From Ilyomonas sp965219515 (GTDB taxonomy: Bacteria > Bacteroidota > Bacteroidia > Chitinophagales > Chitinophagaceae), in contig OZ244776.1 of NCBI GenBank assembly GCA_965219515.1, positions 868,001-932,000 on the forward strand: a stretch of 64,000 nt of DNA, read 5' to 3'. The notes beneath the pieces were generated by a model, which was not told the DNA's origin, did no database searches, and was given only the letters and a program-made list of their open reading frames with translations. The position numbers were made by a program, and so were the translations under genes. Positions 44,125-54,231 of this stretch are shown here, in pieces (position 1 is the stretch's first letter; every line of letters begins with the position of its first letter).

Positions 44125-46533
44125 ATGCTTAAGAGTTATCTTACCATTGCCTGGCGCAATCTGAAAAGAAACAAAGTTTTTTCTTTTATTAATATTGCCG
44201 GTTTGTCTGCCGGCATTGCCGCAAGTATGCTGCTTTTTATTATTGTTCGATATGAAACCAGCTACGAAAAATTTCAGAAAAATTATAGTCGTATCTACCA
44301 TATTGTAACAGCCATAGATTTCTCCGATGGCATAAGCTATAATCCGGGTATTGCTTATCCTGCGCTTTCTGCTTTGCGGGCAGACATGCCTGATGTAACA
44401 TTCGCAGCAATAAATGCCACTTACGGTAGTCAGGTAACGGTACCGCAAGCAAATACGGAAAACAGCAAAAAATTTATTGAAACCAAAGGAATCTTTTTTT
44501 GTGAGCCGCAACTTTTTAGTGTATTTAGCAGCTATCAATGGCTTGCCGGTAAGGCAGATGTATTGAATGAACCCAACAGCATTGTGCTGAATAAAACAGA
44601 AGCCGTAAAATATTTTGGCAACTGGAAAAAGGCAATCGGAAAAACCGTTGTTATAGACAATACCATCACCGCAAAAGTAAACGGCATAATAGAAGATGTG
44701 CCGCAAAACACAGATTTGCCTTTGTGTGTTCTGATTTCATTTTCCACATTAAAAAGATATGGCAGCCTCTACAACTATACCGACGATTGGGGCAACACGA
44801 GCAGCAATCACCAGATATATGCTTTATCGCCGACAAATGTTTCTGCTGATAACATAAATAACCGGTTGATAAAGTTTAGCCGGGAACATTACGAGGACCG
44901 GAATAATAAAAAAACAAACTCTCTGCAGCCTTTATCCGATATGCATTACGACACGCGTTTCGAACTGTTTGGTGTGCCTGGCATGAGCCGCGCAACATTA
45001 TGGACTCTCACTTTGATTGGCATCGTAATCATTGTAATGGCTTGCATCAATTTCATCAATTTATCTACCGCGCAGGCTGTAAACAGAAGTCGCGAAGTAG
45101 GTATCCGCAAGGTATTGGGCGGCAACCGCAAAAGCCTTTTCCGGCAGATGATGGGCGAAACGGCTGTGCTGGTTGGTATTGCAGTTGTCATCGCCACGGG
45201 CATTGTATATCTGTCATTGCCATATCTTAAGCATATTGCATCCATTGAAGAAGAGCTAAGTTTGTTTACGCCGCAATCACTTATTATGTTGCTTTCTATC
45301 GGCGTGGCTGTTACCACATTGGCCGGTTTATACCCTGCTTTTGTACTATCCGGTTTTAACCCGATTACGGCTTTACGAAACAAAATCAACATGACAAAAA
45401 GCGGCGGCATCACTTTGCGAAGAGGATTGGTGATTACGCAGTTTGCCATATCTCAGGTATTAATTATTGCAACCATTGTCGCCATCAGCCAAATGGATTT
45501 TATCAACAAAGCGCCACTTGGATTTAATAAAGATGCGGTGCTGGTATTGTATGACAATGCCGATAGTGCAATCGTAGCCAGACAAGCTTCATTTAAGCAA
45601 CAATTACTTTCGCTGCCCGGTGTGCAAAACGTTTCGCTGAACAGCGATATGCCTTCATCGGATAACGGCTGGTCAACCAATTTTTCTTATAACCATCAGC
45701 CCGATGAAAAATACCAGTTGTATTTAAAATTCGGTGATAAAGATTATTTGAACACGTATGGACTGCAATTGCTGGCAGGACGAAATTATACGCAAAGCGA
45801 TACACTGAATGAAGTATTGGTAAATGAAGAATTAGCCAACCGTTTAAGTCCTGAAAAACCGCAAGCTGTTGTCGGTAAAATGATAAAGCCCGGCGGCGGG
45901 CAATGGCACACGATTGTAGGCGTGGTAAAAGATTTTAAAACCACTTCTTTACGCGAACAAACCCGACCGTTATTAATCGGCACCAGCAACGATAGTTATT
46001 ACAACATAGCCGTTAAACTGCACACAAATAATCTTACGGCGGCGCAGGCAGATATTGAGCGTGCGTGGAATAAGACTTACCCCGAGTATGCCTATAACGC
46101 GCAGTTTTTTGAAGATAGCATCAACGATTTTTATAAGCAGGAAAATCAACTGTCGCTGCTATATAAAATTTTTGCCGGGCTTGCTATTTTCATTTCCTGT
46201 CTCGGCTTGTATGGTTTGGTTTCTTTTATGGCGGTTCAAAAAACAAAAGAAGTTGGCATCCGTAAAGTGCTGGGCGCGGGCATTGGCAACATCATATATA
46301 TTTTTTCAAAGGAATTTACGGTGCTTATCGTGGTTGCATTTATCATTGCCGCACCCGTTGCCTGGTTTATCAGTAACAACTGGCTTCAGAATTTTGCATA
46401 TAAAATCAATATCGGCATCTGGATTTTTATTGTTGCCATTGCAGTTTCTGTTATCATCGCATGGATAACGGTAGGTTACAAAGCGATACAGGCTGCCGTT
46501 GCCAACCCGGTGAAAAGTTTACGAAGCGAATAA
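44125..46533 (+). CDS. FtsX/MacB-like ABC transporter permease
   Basis: An 802-residue permease of the MacB/FtsX class, with two copies of the periplasmic-core plus three-helix unit. The N-terminal helix at 20-40 (FINIAGLSAGIAASMLLFII) is followed by a large periplasmic region. FtsX segments are seen at about 290-420 (INFINLSTAQAVNRSREVGI, then RKVLGGNRK) and 680-795 (SFMAVQKTKEVGIRKVLGAG). No ATPase gene is adjacent, which is common for this expanded family in Bacteroidota. Its substrate is unknown; export or stress-linked mechanotransmission are the family's usual roles. Confidence 0.92.
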   Translation: MLKSYLTIAWRNLKRNKVFSFINIAGLSAGIAASMLLFIIVRYETSYEKFQKNYSRIYHIVTAIDFSDGISYNPGIAYPALSALRADMPDVTFAAINATYGSQVTVPQANTENSKKFIETKGIFFCEPQLFSVFSSYQWLAGKADVLNEPNSIVLNKTEAVKYFGNWKKAIGKTVVIDNTITAKVNGIIEDVPQNTDLPLCVLISFSTLKRYGSLYNYTDDWGNTSSNHQIYALSPTNVSADNINNRLIKFSREHYEDRNNKKTNSLQPLSDMHYDTRFELFGVPGMSRATLWTLTLIGIVIIVMACINFINLSTAQAVNRSREVGIRKVLGGNRKSLFRQMMGETAVLVGIAVVIATGIVYLSLPYLKHIASIEEELSLFTPQSLIMLLSIGVAVTTLAGLYPAFVLSGFNPITALRNKINMTKSGGITLRRGLVITQFAISQVLIIATIVAISQMDFINKAPLGFNKDAVLVLYDNADSAIVARQASFKQQLLSLPGVQNVSLNSDMPSSDNGWSTNFSYNHQPDEKYQLYLKFGDKDYLNTYGLQLLAGRNYTQSDTLNEVLVNEELANRLSPEKPQAVVGKMIKPGGGQWHTIVGVVKDFKTTSLREQTRPLLIGTSNDSYYNIAVKLHTNNLTAAQADIERAWNKTYPEYAYNAQFFEDSINDFYKQENQLSLLYKIFAGLAIFISCLGLYGLVSFMAVQKTKEVGIRKVLGAGIGNIIYIFSKEFTVLIVVAFIIAAPVAWFISNNWLQNFAYKINIGIWIFIVAIAVSVIIAWITVGYKAIQAAVANPVKSLRSE

Positions 46534-46631
46534 TTTTGAGTAGAGTTGAAGAAGAAATGCGATTGATGATTTAATAGATGCGCTTTATTGTCTTGCAGTT
46601 TTCAAAGTGATGTTTTGATTACAATTTTGGA

Positions 46632-47396
46632 TTAAACCAAACTCAATTCATCCGGTTTATGATACTTCAGCTGTTGAAATTTTTTTGCCACATTTTCGAT
46701 ACGATGCTTATTAAATATAACGGCGGCCTGCCCGGGTTTCGATACGCCGTTGATGCCGGCAAGCCCTTGTATCGTCCATTTAAAATTCTGATTATTTTGC
46801 CGGTACCAGTTGTCGCGAAACAATTTATAAGGTGGAAAAATATAATAACTGCTGTCTTTAATCAGATAATAGCTGCATGCTACATCGGTAACTTTTTCTG
46901 CCCATACCGATATATGTTCCAATAATGGCGAAGTAGCCGGGTCAATAATGTAAAATGCCGTTTCGCCGTTTTCTGTTACCGGCAATGCGGCTGCTACATG
47001 ATAGTTCCACAAATTCATCAGACTGCCTTCCTGCCGCTTTAAATAGGCGCCGCCAAATACCCATCCTTTATAATTTGGAATGTTCCACTCCGTTAACAAA
47101 ACACATATTGCGTTCGCCCTGTCTTCGCAATCATTGTTGGCATCGCTCCACCGAAAAAGAGAATTGTTTTTAAAATAATCAAATAACTTCTCAGCCTCAG
47201 TTTTTGTTATGGTTCGGGTATCTAACACAATGTCTGATAACATGGGTTCGTAAATGGTTTTCTGACCGTTCATTATATGTTGCAAATATGATGGCGGCAA
47301 ATGCAAGAATACAGCCAAATGAATTTGTAAACGATTTGTTGATGCAAGTTTGCGACATGAACCAATATCATTTATTATTTTGATTGAGATATGCAA
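46632..47396 (-). CDS. Protein-glutaminase-like deamidase
   Basis: A protein of up to 254 residues resembling the protein-glutaminase family (PF18626-like), which deamidates glutamine side chains in proteins. The Cys-His-Asp triad is Cys90 in DANNDCEDRANAI, His133 in NLWNYHVAAAL and Asp152 in FYIIDPATS. Spacings of 43 and 19 residues are close to the 41 and 20 of the Chryseobacterium enzyme as I recall it. No convincing signal peptide is seen. ATG at 47273 (MNGQKTIYEPM) gives a cleaner N terminus than 47396. The target is unknown. It lies between the permease and an insertion sequence. Confidence 0.78.
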   Translation of the reverse strand: MHISIKIINDIGSCRKLASTNRLQIHLAVFLHLPPSYLQHIMNGQKTIYEPMLSDIVLDTRTITKTEAEKLFDYFKNNSLFRWSDANNDCEDRANAICVLLTEWNIPNYKGWVFGGAYLKRQEGSLMNLWNYHVAAALPVTENGETAFYIIDPATSPLLEHISVWAEKVTDVACSYYLIKDSSYYIFPPYKLFRDNWYRQNNQNFKWTIQGLAGINGVSKPGQAAVIFNKHRIENVAKKFQQLKYHKPDELSLV

Positions 47397-47471
47397 TTGA
47401 TGCTGTCAAAGCTTCGTTGCCATTTTAAATTTTCTTTATCTTACCTCCGTTATGACCCGAATAGTTTTACT

Positions 47472-47480
47472 GTCTGATAC
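47472..47480 (+). repeat. Target-site duplication, left copy
   Basis: GTCTGATAC directly abuts the left end of the insertion sequence and is repeated exactly at 48584-48592. Nine-bp duplications are the rule for IS903-group elements. Confidence 0.92.
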
Positions 47481-47497
47481 GGCTTTGTTGCATGAAT
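47481..47497 (+). repeat. Left terminal inverted repeat of the IS
   Basis: GGCTTTGTTGCATGAAT. It pairs with the right end with one mismatch (position 4, T versus G). Confidence 0.9.
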
Positions 47498-47533
47498 CAA
47501 TTTATAAGGTTTAAATAACCTATCCTGGAATCG

Positions 47534-48466
47534 TTAAGCTACTTTTACGCTTATTGGTTTGCTTGTTTTCAATGTTATGTTTAATATTTTGCAACCAATT
47601 CTTACTTCTGTGAGTTGATTTTCTTTTCGTCTTGCCAATAACTTATCACCCACAATTGTTTTGTACCTGAACATCGTGGTTTCCGCTTTACTCCGCTGGT
47701 GATAACGGGTTTGAATTTTCCATTCTTTTCGTCCTGTTTCCCCTATCGTTTCTATAGCTCTATCCCTTTGTTGTAAACAGGCATCCCCTTTTTTACTCAT
47801 CACTGCGTTTTTCCTTGGCGGTATAACCTGTTCTATATTGTCTTTTGCCAACCGTTTACGCACCTTCTTTTTATCGTAAGCACCGTCGCCTGTAAAACTT
47901 TTTACTTCCTTTTTGATCTGTGTCAATAAGGCATCCACTTCAGTGGCGTCATCAACCGCATTGGTAGTCAGTGTTACCGCTTCCACCTGTTGTGTCTGTT
48001 CATCCACTGCCACATGCAGTTTCATCCAGGTGCGGTGCTTGCCCGCTCCATGTTTGCGAACTTTCCATTCCCCTTCTCCATATACCTTCAGACCCGTGCT
48101 GTCAACCACTATATCTGTAACCGTTCTGTTGCTCCCTCCTGTCTGCAGCTTCACATCCAAAGCCTTGCTGCGCCTGCAGATTACACTGTAATGGGGCACT
48201 TTTACATCTGCTTTTGTCAGTTTGAAAAAACTGCACATAAAGCCTTCCGTTTGCCGCAATGCCAAGTGGTATATCTTACGGATGGTAAGGCATATTTCTA
48301 TAGCCCTATCACTGTATTGCTTCTGACCCCCACGCCTGTTCCCCTCACGGGGAGCTTTCCAATGATCTGCAATGTCTTTCTCTATCCATAAACACAAAGA
48401 CCCGCGTTGCTGTAATCCATTATTGTAAGCCGACCAATTTCTGACTTTGTACTTATCTTTACTCAT
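47534..48466 (-). CDS. IS903-group DDE transposase
   Basis: A 310-residue transposase of the IS5 family. The catalytic DDE residues are Asp122 in DIVVDSTGLKVYG, Asp194 in FTGDGAYD and Glu262 in RSKAETTMFRYK, at spacings nearly identical to those of IS903 (Asp121, Asp193 and Glu259, as I recall). The KHRTWMKLHVAVD segment before the second Asp is also typical. The start at 48466 leaves a short 5' leader inside the element. The gene is complete, so the element may still be mobile. Confidence 0.93.
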   Translation of the reverse strand: MSKDKYKVRNWSAYNNGLQQRGSLCLWIEKDIADHWKAPREGNRRGGQKQYSDRAIEICLTIRKIYHLALRQTEGFMCSFFKLTKADVKVPHYSVICRRSKALDVKLQTGGSNRTVTDIVVDSTGLKVYGEGEWKVRKHGAGKHRTWMKLHVAVDEQTQQVEAVTLTTNAVDDATEVDALLTQIKKEVKSFTGDGAYDKKKVRKRLAKDNIEQVIPPRKNAVMSKKGDACLQQRDRAIETIGETGRKEWKIQTRYHQRSKAETTMFRYKTIVGDKLLARRKENQLTEVRIGCKILNITLKTSKPISVKVA

Positions 48467-48566
48467 CAGGTATAGATTGTGTTGTTAATGATGTTGTAAC
48501 CACTAACTAACTAATCTATGCCTGTTCTTTTTTATAAGTGAATAACTATCGCTCATCTTTATATTT

Positions 48567-48583
48567 ATTCATGCAACAACGCC
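48567..48583 (-). repeat. Right terminal inverted repeat of the IS
   Basis: ATTCATGCAACAACGCC, complementary to the left end except for one base. Confidence 0.9.
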
Positions 48584-48592
48584 GTCTGATAC
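48584..48592 (+). repeat. Target-site duplication, right copy
   Basis: GTCTGATAC, identical to 47472-47480; together with the left copy it shows that the element inserted by a 9-bp staggered cut. Confidence 0.92.
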
Positions 48593-49278
48593 GCATAATT
48601 ATCTCGACGAAGCCGTCTTTCAATACTTTCAAAACTGCGATGAAATATGGCATGGCGGAGATTTTGGAACCATTGATATTGCAAACAGGTTACGGGCTTT
48701 TAAGCCGGTGAAAGGCGTATATGGAAATATTGACGGCTACGATGTAAGAAGTGAATTTCCTGAGCAGCTTATATTTTATTGCGAGGAAGTAAAAATAGTT
48801 ATGAAACACATTGGCGGCTATCCCGGCCGGTATGCACCGGGCGTAAAACATGTAATAACCAAAGAGCATCCGCTTTTATTTATAAGCGGACATTCGCACA
48901 TACTAAAAATCATGTACGATGATAAGCTGCATTGCCTGCACATGAATCCGGGTGCGGCAGGCAATCATGGCTGGCATAAAGTGAGAACATTAATCCGTTT
49001 TGTGATAGATGGCAAAGAAATCAGAAACTGCGAAGTAATTGAGTTGGGAAGTAAAACGGGAAAAAGTTGAGTTGATGTTTTGAGTCAAAAAAAAGTCTGG
49101 GAATAATAACGAAAAAATTTAAATTAGATCAACAATACAAAACTTTCAGGCTGTTTACATTTTTTGAATAAACAAATATCACGATTCAAAGGAAAAAAAA
49201 GTACACAAAATCTGATTGAGCAAACGGCATTTTAAATATTTTGTAAGCTAAGTTGCTTAAAATTATTATTTTTCATCC

Positions 49279-49764
49279 ATGAAAAAAACAGTTTATTGTC
49301 TTTTTTTCGGTCTTCTTGTAAGGTCGGTTGTTTGCGCGCAATGCAAACCAATTGATCTTGCCACATTTAAAAATTATGTTACGGCAGCTAATATTACAAA
49401 AGAAGCATTGTTTACAAAAGCGGGCTTTAAAAAAAGCATAGATGTATATGATGCTGAAGCGGGACTCGCTCACAATTATACCGCCTGCTGGGTTGTTTAT
49501 AAAGATGGGTACGCCAGATTTGCGCAGCAGATTATCTGGTATCCTGAGTACCGGCTTATTAGTGTAAATATGCTTGATAAAACCAATTTCGATAATGTAA
49601 AAGCTGCCATTGTCAAAACCGCCAAATACAATGGTATGGAGGCAGATAAAACCGAATCGTATCAGGATGAATCTTTTTTCTATTCGTTTCAGATCGTTGA
49701 TGACAAAGAGCCGTTGCAAAAAAAACATCCTGCTTATGTTATTGCAATTGCACTAAGAAAATAA
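49279..49764 (+). CDS. Exported protein of unknown function
   Basis: A 161-residue protein with a signal peptide (MKKTVYCLFFGLLVRSVVCA). The mature part is mixed alpha/beta and begins CKPIDLATFKNYVTAANITK. It ends with SFFYSFQIVDDKEPLQKK. No lipobox or family motif is seen, and the first mature Cys is not in a lipobox context. It is monocistronic, lying 208 bases after the broken phosphoesterase. Confidence 0.7.
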   Translation: MKKTVYCLFFGLLVRSVVCAQCKPIDLATFKNYVTAANITKEALFTKAGFKKSIDVYDAEAGLAHNYTACWVVYKDGYARFAQQIIWYPEYRLISVNMLDKTNFDNVKAAIVKTAKYNGMEADKTESYQDESFFYSFQIVDDKEPLQKKHPAYVIAIALRK

Positions 49765-50502
49765 CCACATCAGCCCGATATCAATGCTTAGCTTTCGCAG
49801 GCTGAATTGGTTACTGTGTGTGAAACAAAGCTTTCGCAGAAAAAATCAACAGCAAACAAATTTTCAAAACAACCCTTTTCTTTTCTTCCCTGTCTCACTC
49901 AAACGTCATTTTTATACTTCATTTTATTAATTGAATTACTGGTGACAAAGCATCTCTGTTAAAAATCCCGCCTTAAAAAATCAAAACAATTTCGGCCATT
50001 TATTTGAACCACTTCATTCATTTCATAAAATCTTGCAGCCGTGTATTGTGGCTCACCTGAAGCAAAGTTTCTTCTGAAACAAACAAAAAAAACGTGCCCG
50101 CTTACATTCTATCAAAAAAAGCATTGATTTAGTGTAGAAAAATATCCACTTTCTATTTTTTGGAACGGTTATTGGAAAGTGCATCGCGCCAAAATTTAGA
50201 TAAAAAAATTGTATACAGAGTACCAAAATGTGGGTTAACCGTTGCTGAAATAACTGATCATTTTTTAATTCTAAAATTTTTGAGCGAAGAAAAGTGATAC
50301 TCGATTTTTCGAGTCATCTGATATCAAATAAAAAGTCAAAGCAGTAAAAGCAAAGCAAATTTTTAAAGCAATCTGGTGTATTGTAAACCGGTTTTATATC
50401 CATTTATACTTATTGGGTAAGGGATAGAAGCATGCTTTTGCCATTCATTTCAGATTCTGGCAACAACAACAAAAAAGTAATTTTTTAAATAATATAACAT
50501 CT
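49765..50502. other. 738-bp leader region of the first beta-helix gene
   Basis: No coding frame of note. It contains short direct repeats (AGCTTTCGCAG at 49791-49801 and again at 49835-49845), a 6-bp hairpin ACTCGA-TTTT-TCGAGT at 50299-50314, and a pyrimidine- and A-rich stretch. It is long enough to host regulation of the downstream surface protein. Confidence 0.5.
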
Positions 50503-53500
50503 ATGAGAAAATTTATTCTACCCATTTTGCTTCTTCATTTTGCCGTTGCCGTAAATGCAGCTACGTACTATTTTTGTGTAAGCTCTGGCGATGATTCGCG
50601 ATCCTCTTCGCAGGCGCAAAATTCGGCAACGCCATGGAAAACCATTAACAAGCTGAATTCCATCATGTCAATTCTACGACCTGGCGACCAGGTGCTTTTT
50701 AAAAGAGGCGAAACTTTTTCCGGCGCCTTTACGGTTACCGTTTCGGGTTCAGGTAGCCAGCCCATTACTTTCGGGGCTTATGGTTCGGGCAATAAGCCGG
50801 TCATTTCGGGTTTTGCCAACTTATCTGGCTGGACGCAGGTGCGAAGCAATGTTTGGGAGGCAGATTTTTCGCCTGCCGCCGGAAAAACAAATATGGTGGT
50901 GATGAAAAATAAAGTGCAGAAAATAGGCAGATATCCAAACTTCAATACAAAGAACAAAGGATACCTTACCATAGATTCTCATTCAGGTTCTACGCAGCTT
51001 ACCAGCAGCCAGCTTTCGTCTTCGCCAAACTGGGCAGGCGGCGAGGTGGTTATTCGAAAGACTCGCTGGGTTATAGATAGAAGCCGGATTAATTATCATT
51101 CGGGAAATACCATGGGGTTTGATGCGGCTTCTATCTATAACCTCACCGATAAGTATGGTTTCTTTATTCAAAATCACACCAACACACTTGACCAGAACGG
51201 CGAATGGTATTACGACAACAACCGCAGAAAACTGCAGATGTATTTCAATAATAATCCCGGCTCACAAAAAGTAAAAGGCAGCGTAATAGAAACGTTGGTA
51301 ACCATCAGTTTTCAAAACTATATCAAGTTCGATAACCTGCAGTTTACCGGCGCCAATTCTTATGTGTTTAATCTCACCAATTCAAACAACATTACCGTAA
51401 ATGCATGTGCAATAAACTTTACAGGAAATACGGCTGTATTAGGATTAAGCTCATATAATTTTACACTAAGCAATTCAAGTATTAACAATACAAATAACAA
51501 TGCAATTTCTTTATATTGGAATTGTTCAAATGCTTCGATAACAAACAATGTAATAAAAAATACTGCTTTGATTCCTGGTATGGGTCAAAATAGCACTGGT
51601 ACCAATCAGGGAATAAACATTTTAGGTAACAATAATTTAATACAGTACAACGAAGTGGATAGCAGTGGTGCTAACGGTATCCACTTTGAAGGCGACTATA
51701 GTACAGTTCAATATAATTTTGTGAACACTTTTGGGTTGACGGTTGATGATTGCGGTGGCATTTATACCGGTCAGGGTTTAGGAGATAATACACAACACAA
51801 TAGCAAATCAATTCTCAACAATATTGTATTAAATGGTATAGGAGCCGTGGAAGGAACAGACGATTATACTTATGTGCCAGCTAACGGAATTTATTTAGAT
51901 GATAATAGTAATCATATAACTGTAATGAATAATACAGTAGCAAATTGTGCTCATGCTGGTATTTTCAATCACAACTCAACTTATACAAACATTACCAATA
52001 ATACAATTTATAACAACAATAAAGAACAGTTTCTTGGAGTTCGTTCTTTTAACCCGGTAAGCAATGTAACCCTGACAGGAAATATTATGTTTTCTAAAAC
52101 CGTTACACAATTTGTAAATAAAATTGAGAGTTATTACGGATCTAATAATTTGTCTCAGTTCGGTAATTTTAATAATAATTACTATTGTCGTCCTATTGAC
52201 AACAGTTATATATTTTATGATGTATATACATCCGGCGGCAGGTATTATACATCTTATGAAACCTTAGACACCTGGCGATCGAAATTTGGTTTCGACGGCA
52301 ATTCAAAAGGCGCGCCGGGCACCATTCCGTCTTTTACCTACAGCTCATCCAAAGGCGTAAACATATATCCCAACGGAGGTTATCACCAGGATATAAATTA
52401 TGTTTCCAAATACTCAACCATCAACGATGTTTCTACGGTATGGAACCCCAATAAGCTTGATGCCGGCACGCTACAGGTAACAGCAAATAATTACTCGTCT
52501 TCTAATAATTTTTATTTAACGCTGCCCACGAATAATACTGTTCAGGCAGGCAAAACTTATCTGCTTACGTTCAGCCTTCAGGGGGGTGCAAATGGTCGTC
52601 CCATGACCGTTTATCTAAGACAACAGGATTATCCGAATAGCGACCTAACATCGCGAACCATGATTCCGATACCAAACAACCGGAATGACTTTCAGTTTGG
52701 GTTTACAGCCAACAGCACATCGCGTGTGTCCATTGAGTTAGACGTTGCGGAACCCAATTCGGCTACCTGGATAGATAATGTTATGCTGCAGGAAGCAACG
52801 GTTAAACAGACCAATCCGAATGATTACATCGTGTTTCAATACAATGCGGGCACTTCTGCCAAAAGCTTTACCTTAAACAACGGTACTTATTACGATGCAA
52901 AAGGAGCTACCTATAGCGGAAAAGTTACGCTGCAACCTTATACCTCTTTGGTATTGTTTAAGAAAACATCTCAAAGCCAGTTTAAAGTATCATCCGACGA
53001 ATCGTTACAGGCAATAAACCTGCAGGGTAATCTGACCGATGCTTCCGTAAACGCATCTTCGATGTCTTCATCAAATTTAAATTGGCAGGTAGATAATCAA
53101 AATGAAGATGCATCTGTTTATGAAATAGAAAGATCGTCTGATGGCGTAAATTTTTTATCGGTTGGAAATGCAAGTGCAAAAAAAGCAGGTGACGAAACGG
53201 TAAATTATCAGTTTACGGATGGGAAGCCAAATAGCGGAAAGAATTATTACCGCATCAGGCAGCAGGATGAAAAAGGAACATTGGCTTTTAGTAAAGTGGT
53301 ATTGATAAACAATATCAGTTTCAGGCTGAATCCGAATCCTGCCCGCGATGTTGTGCATCTGATGTTCGATCAGCCAATAAAAGAAGCGGATCATCTTGAT
53401 AAAAACATTATCATTCGCAATGCAAACGGCGTTGTTGTAAAAACAATATTATTTCCGTTATCTCAAAATTTGAATCAGGTTGATATTGATGTATCATCCT

Positions 53501-53574
53501 TACAACAAGGCATGTATATCCTTAGCATTACATCAGAAGAAAAATCTTTCAGCAGGAAATTTTTGAAACAATAA
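50503..53574 (+). CDS. T9SS-secreted right-handed beta-helix protein, copy 1
   Basis: A 1,023-residue exported protein. A signal peptide (1-19, ending near VAVNA) is followed by ATYYFCVSSGDDSRSS and a right-handed parallel beta-helix region (about 40-560) with Asn/Thr-rich turns such as NNAISLYWNCSNASITNNV. A beta-sandwich, carbohydrate-binding-like part spans about 640-780 (DAGTLQVTANNYSSSNNFYL). The last 80 residues (FRLNPNPARDVVHLMFDQPI, GMYILSITSEEKSFSRKFLK) form a type A T9SS sorting domain, so the protein should be exported to the cell surface. Folds of this kind often act on polysaccharides, but no lyase catalytic set is identified. Confidence 0.88.
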   Translation: MRKFILPILLLHFAVAVNAATYYFCVSSGDDSRSSSQAQNSATPWKTINKLNSIMSILRPGDQVLFKRGETFSGAFTVTVSGSGSQPITFGAYGSGNKPVISGFANLSGWTQVRSNVWEADFSPAAGKTNMVVMKNKVQKIGRYPNFNTKNKGYLTIDSHSGSTQLTSSQLSSSPNWAGGEVVIRKTRWVIDRSRINYHSGNTMGFDAASIYNLTDKYGFFIQNHTNTLDQNGEWYYDNNRRKLQMYFNNNPGSQKVKGSVIETLVTISFQNYIKFDNLQFTGANSYVFNLTNSNNITVNACAINFTGNTAVLGLSSYNFTLSNSSINNTNNNAISLYWNCSNASITNNVIKNTALIPGMGQNSTGTNQGINILGNNNLIQYNEVDSSGANGIHFEGDYSTVQYNFVNTFGLTVDDCGGIYTGQGLGDNTQHNSKSILNNIVLNGIGAVEGTDDYTYVPANGIYLDDNSNHITVMNNTVANCAHAGIFNHNSTYTNITNNTIYNNNKEQFLGVRSFNPVSNVTLTGNIMFSKTVTQFVNKIESYYGSNNLSQFGNFNNNYYCRPIDNSYIFYDVYTSGGRYYTSYETLDTWRSKFGFDGNSKGAPGTIPSFTYSSSKGVNIYPNGGYHQDINYVSKYSTINDVSTVWNPNKLDAGTLQVTANNYSSSNNFYLTLPTNNTVQAGKTYLLTFSLQGGANGRPMTVYLRQQDYPNSDLTSRTMIPIPNNRNDFQFGFTANSTSRVSIELDVAEPNSATWIDNVMLQEATVKQTNPNDYIVFQYNAGTSAKSFTLNNGTYYDAKGATYSGKVTLQPYTSLVLFKKTSQSQFKVSSDESLQAINLQGNLTDASVNASSMSSSNLNWQVDNQNEDASVYEIERSSDGVNFLSVGNASAKKAGDETVNYQFTDGKPNSGKNYYRIRQQDEKGTLAFSKVVLINNISFRLNPNPARDVVHLMFDQPIKEADHLDKNIIIRNANGVVVKTILFPLSQNLNQVDIDVSSLQQGMYILSITSEEKSFSRKFLKQ

Positions 53575-54231
53575 AAAATTAATTTCACTATGATGACCGG
53601 TAAAAGGCAGTTGAGAAACATTGCCTTTTACCGGTCTTTTTGTTTATTAAAAACGTTTTTCTTTTTTCTTTTTTTCTTTACCAGTATTTCAATCATTCTT
53701 TAAGACATAACAAAACAAAATACGTTTTTTATTGCCTCATCATGTTTTACATTTTATAGCGAAATGTTTGCTCCATTAAATGAATTCCAATATTGAAATC
53801 TTTCTGAAAGCCTTTACTGCAAAGCATTTCATTAAAATAATTTTGCTTTCTGATTAAAGAATTTTAAGACGAATCATTGTTTCATATTGTGATGGTTTTA
53901 TCGCAATTAAAGAGCAATAAAAAAGCAATTAAAGTTCGATTAATACTAAGGAGAATAGATAATCACAACAAAAGTTGACTATACATTTGTACTGCATTCA
54001 ATATCAAAAAGAATATTTTTATTGTTGCCGTTTTATAAGCAGACATCCAATATCATCTTCTGCTTATCCAAATATCAAAATGGCAACCGATAAATAACAT
54101 TGTATTTAATCAGTAAGGCATTAAAACCAATCTGAAAGGCTTTAGGTCCGTTCGGAAAGGCCAACTTTTTTCAAAATTCAGTAACCAATATCAGTAGCCG
54201 CCAGGCTACATCATCCAAAACAATATCTATT
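53575..54231. other. Spacer between the tandem beta-helix genes
   Basis: A terminator hairpin (53596-53640) follows gene 1. The rest, to 54231, is AT-rich with no coding frame and presumably carries the promoter of gene 2. Confidence 0.6.
53596..53641 (+). terminator. Rho-independent terminator after copy 1
   Basis: ACCGGTAAAAGGCA (53596-53609) pairs with TGCCTTTTACCGGT (53622-53635), followed by CTTTTTGTTT. Confidence 0.9.

Larger units (their letters stand above)
47481..48583 (-). mobile_element. IS5-family element, IS903 group (1,103 bp)
   Basis: The element is bounded by terminal inverted repeats GGCTTTGTTGCATGAAT (47481-47497) and the complement of ATTCATGCAACAACGCC (48567-48583), with one mismatch in 17. 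It is flanked by 9-bp direct repeats. The end sequence GGCTTTGTTG is the hallmark of IS903-group elements. It carries one transposase gene in reverse orientation and looks intact and fairly recent, since the duplication is perfect. Confidence 0.93.
47452..49070 (+). pseudogene. Metallophosphoesterase gene interrupted by an IS
   Basis: Bases 47452-47480 encode MTRIVLLSD and the next two bases of a Thr codon; the gene resumes at 48593. Removing the element plus one 9-bp duplication restores one uninterrupted frame of 168 codons. The joined protein has every calcineurin-like motif of the YfcE/MJ0936 phosphodiesterase family: LLSDTHN (DxH), IWHGGDFG (GD), VYGNIDG (GNxD), and FISGHSH (GHxH). The insertion falls inside the DxH metal site, so neither fragment should be active. 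The intact ancestor would be a small phosphodiesterase of about 18 kDa. Confidence 0.9.
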
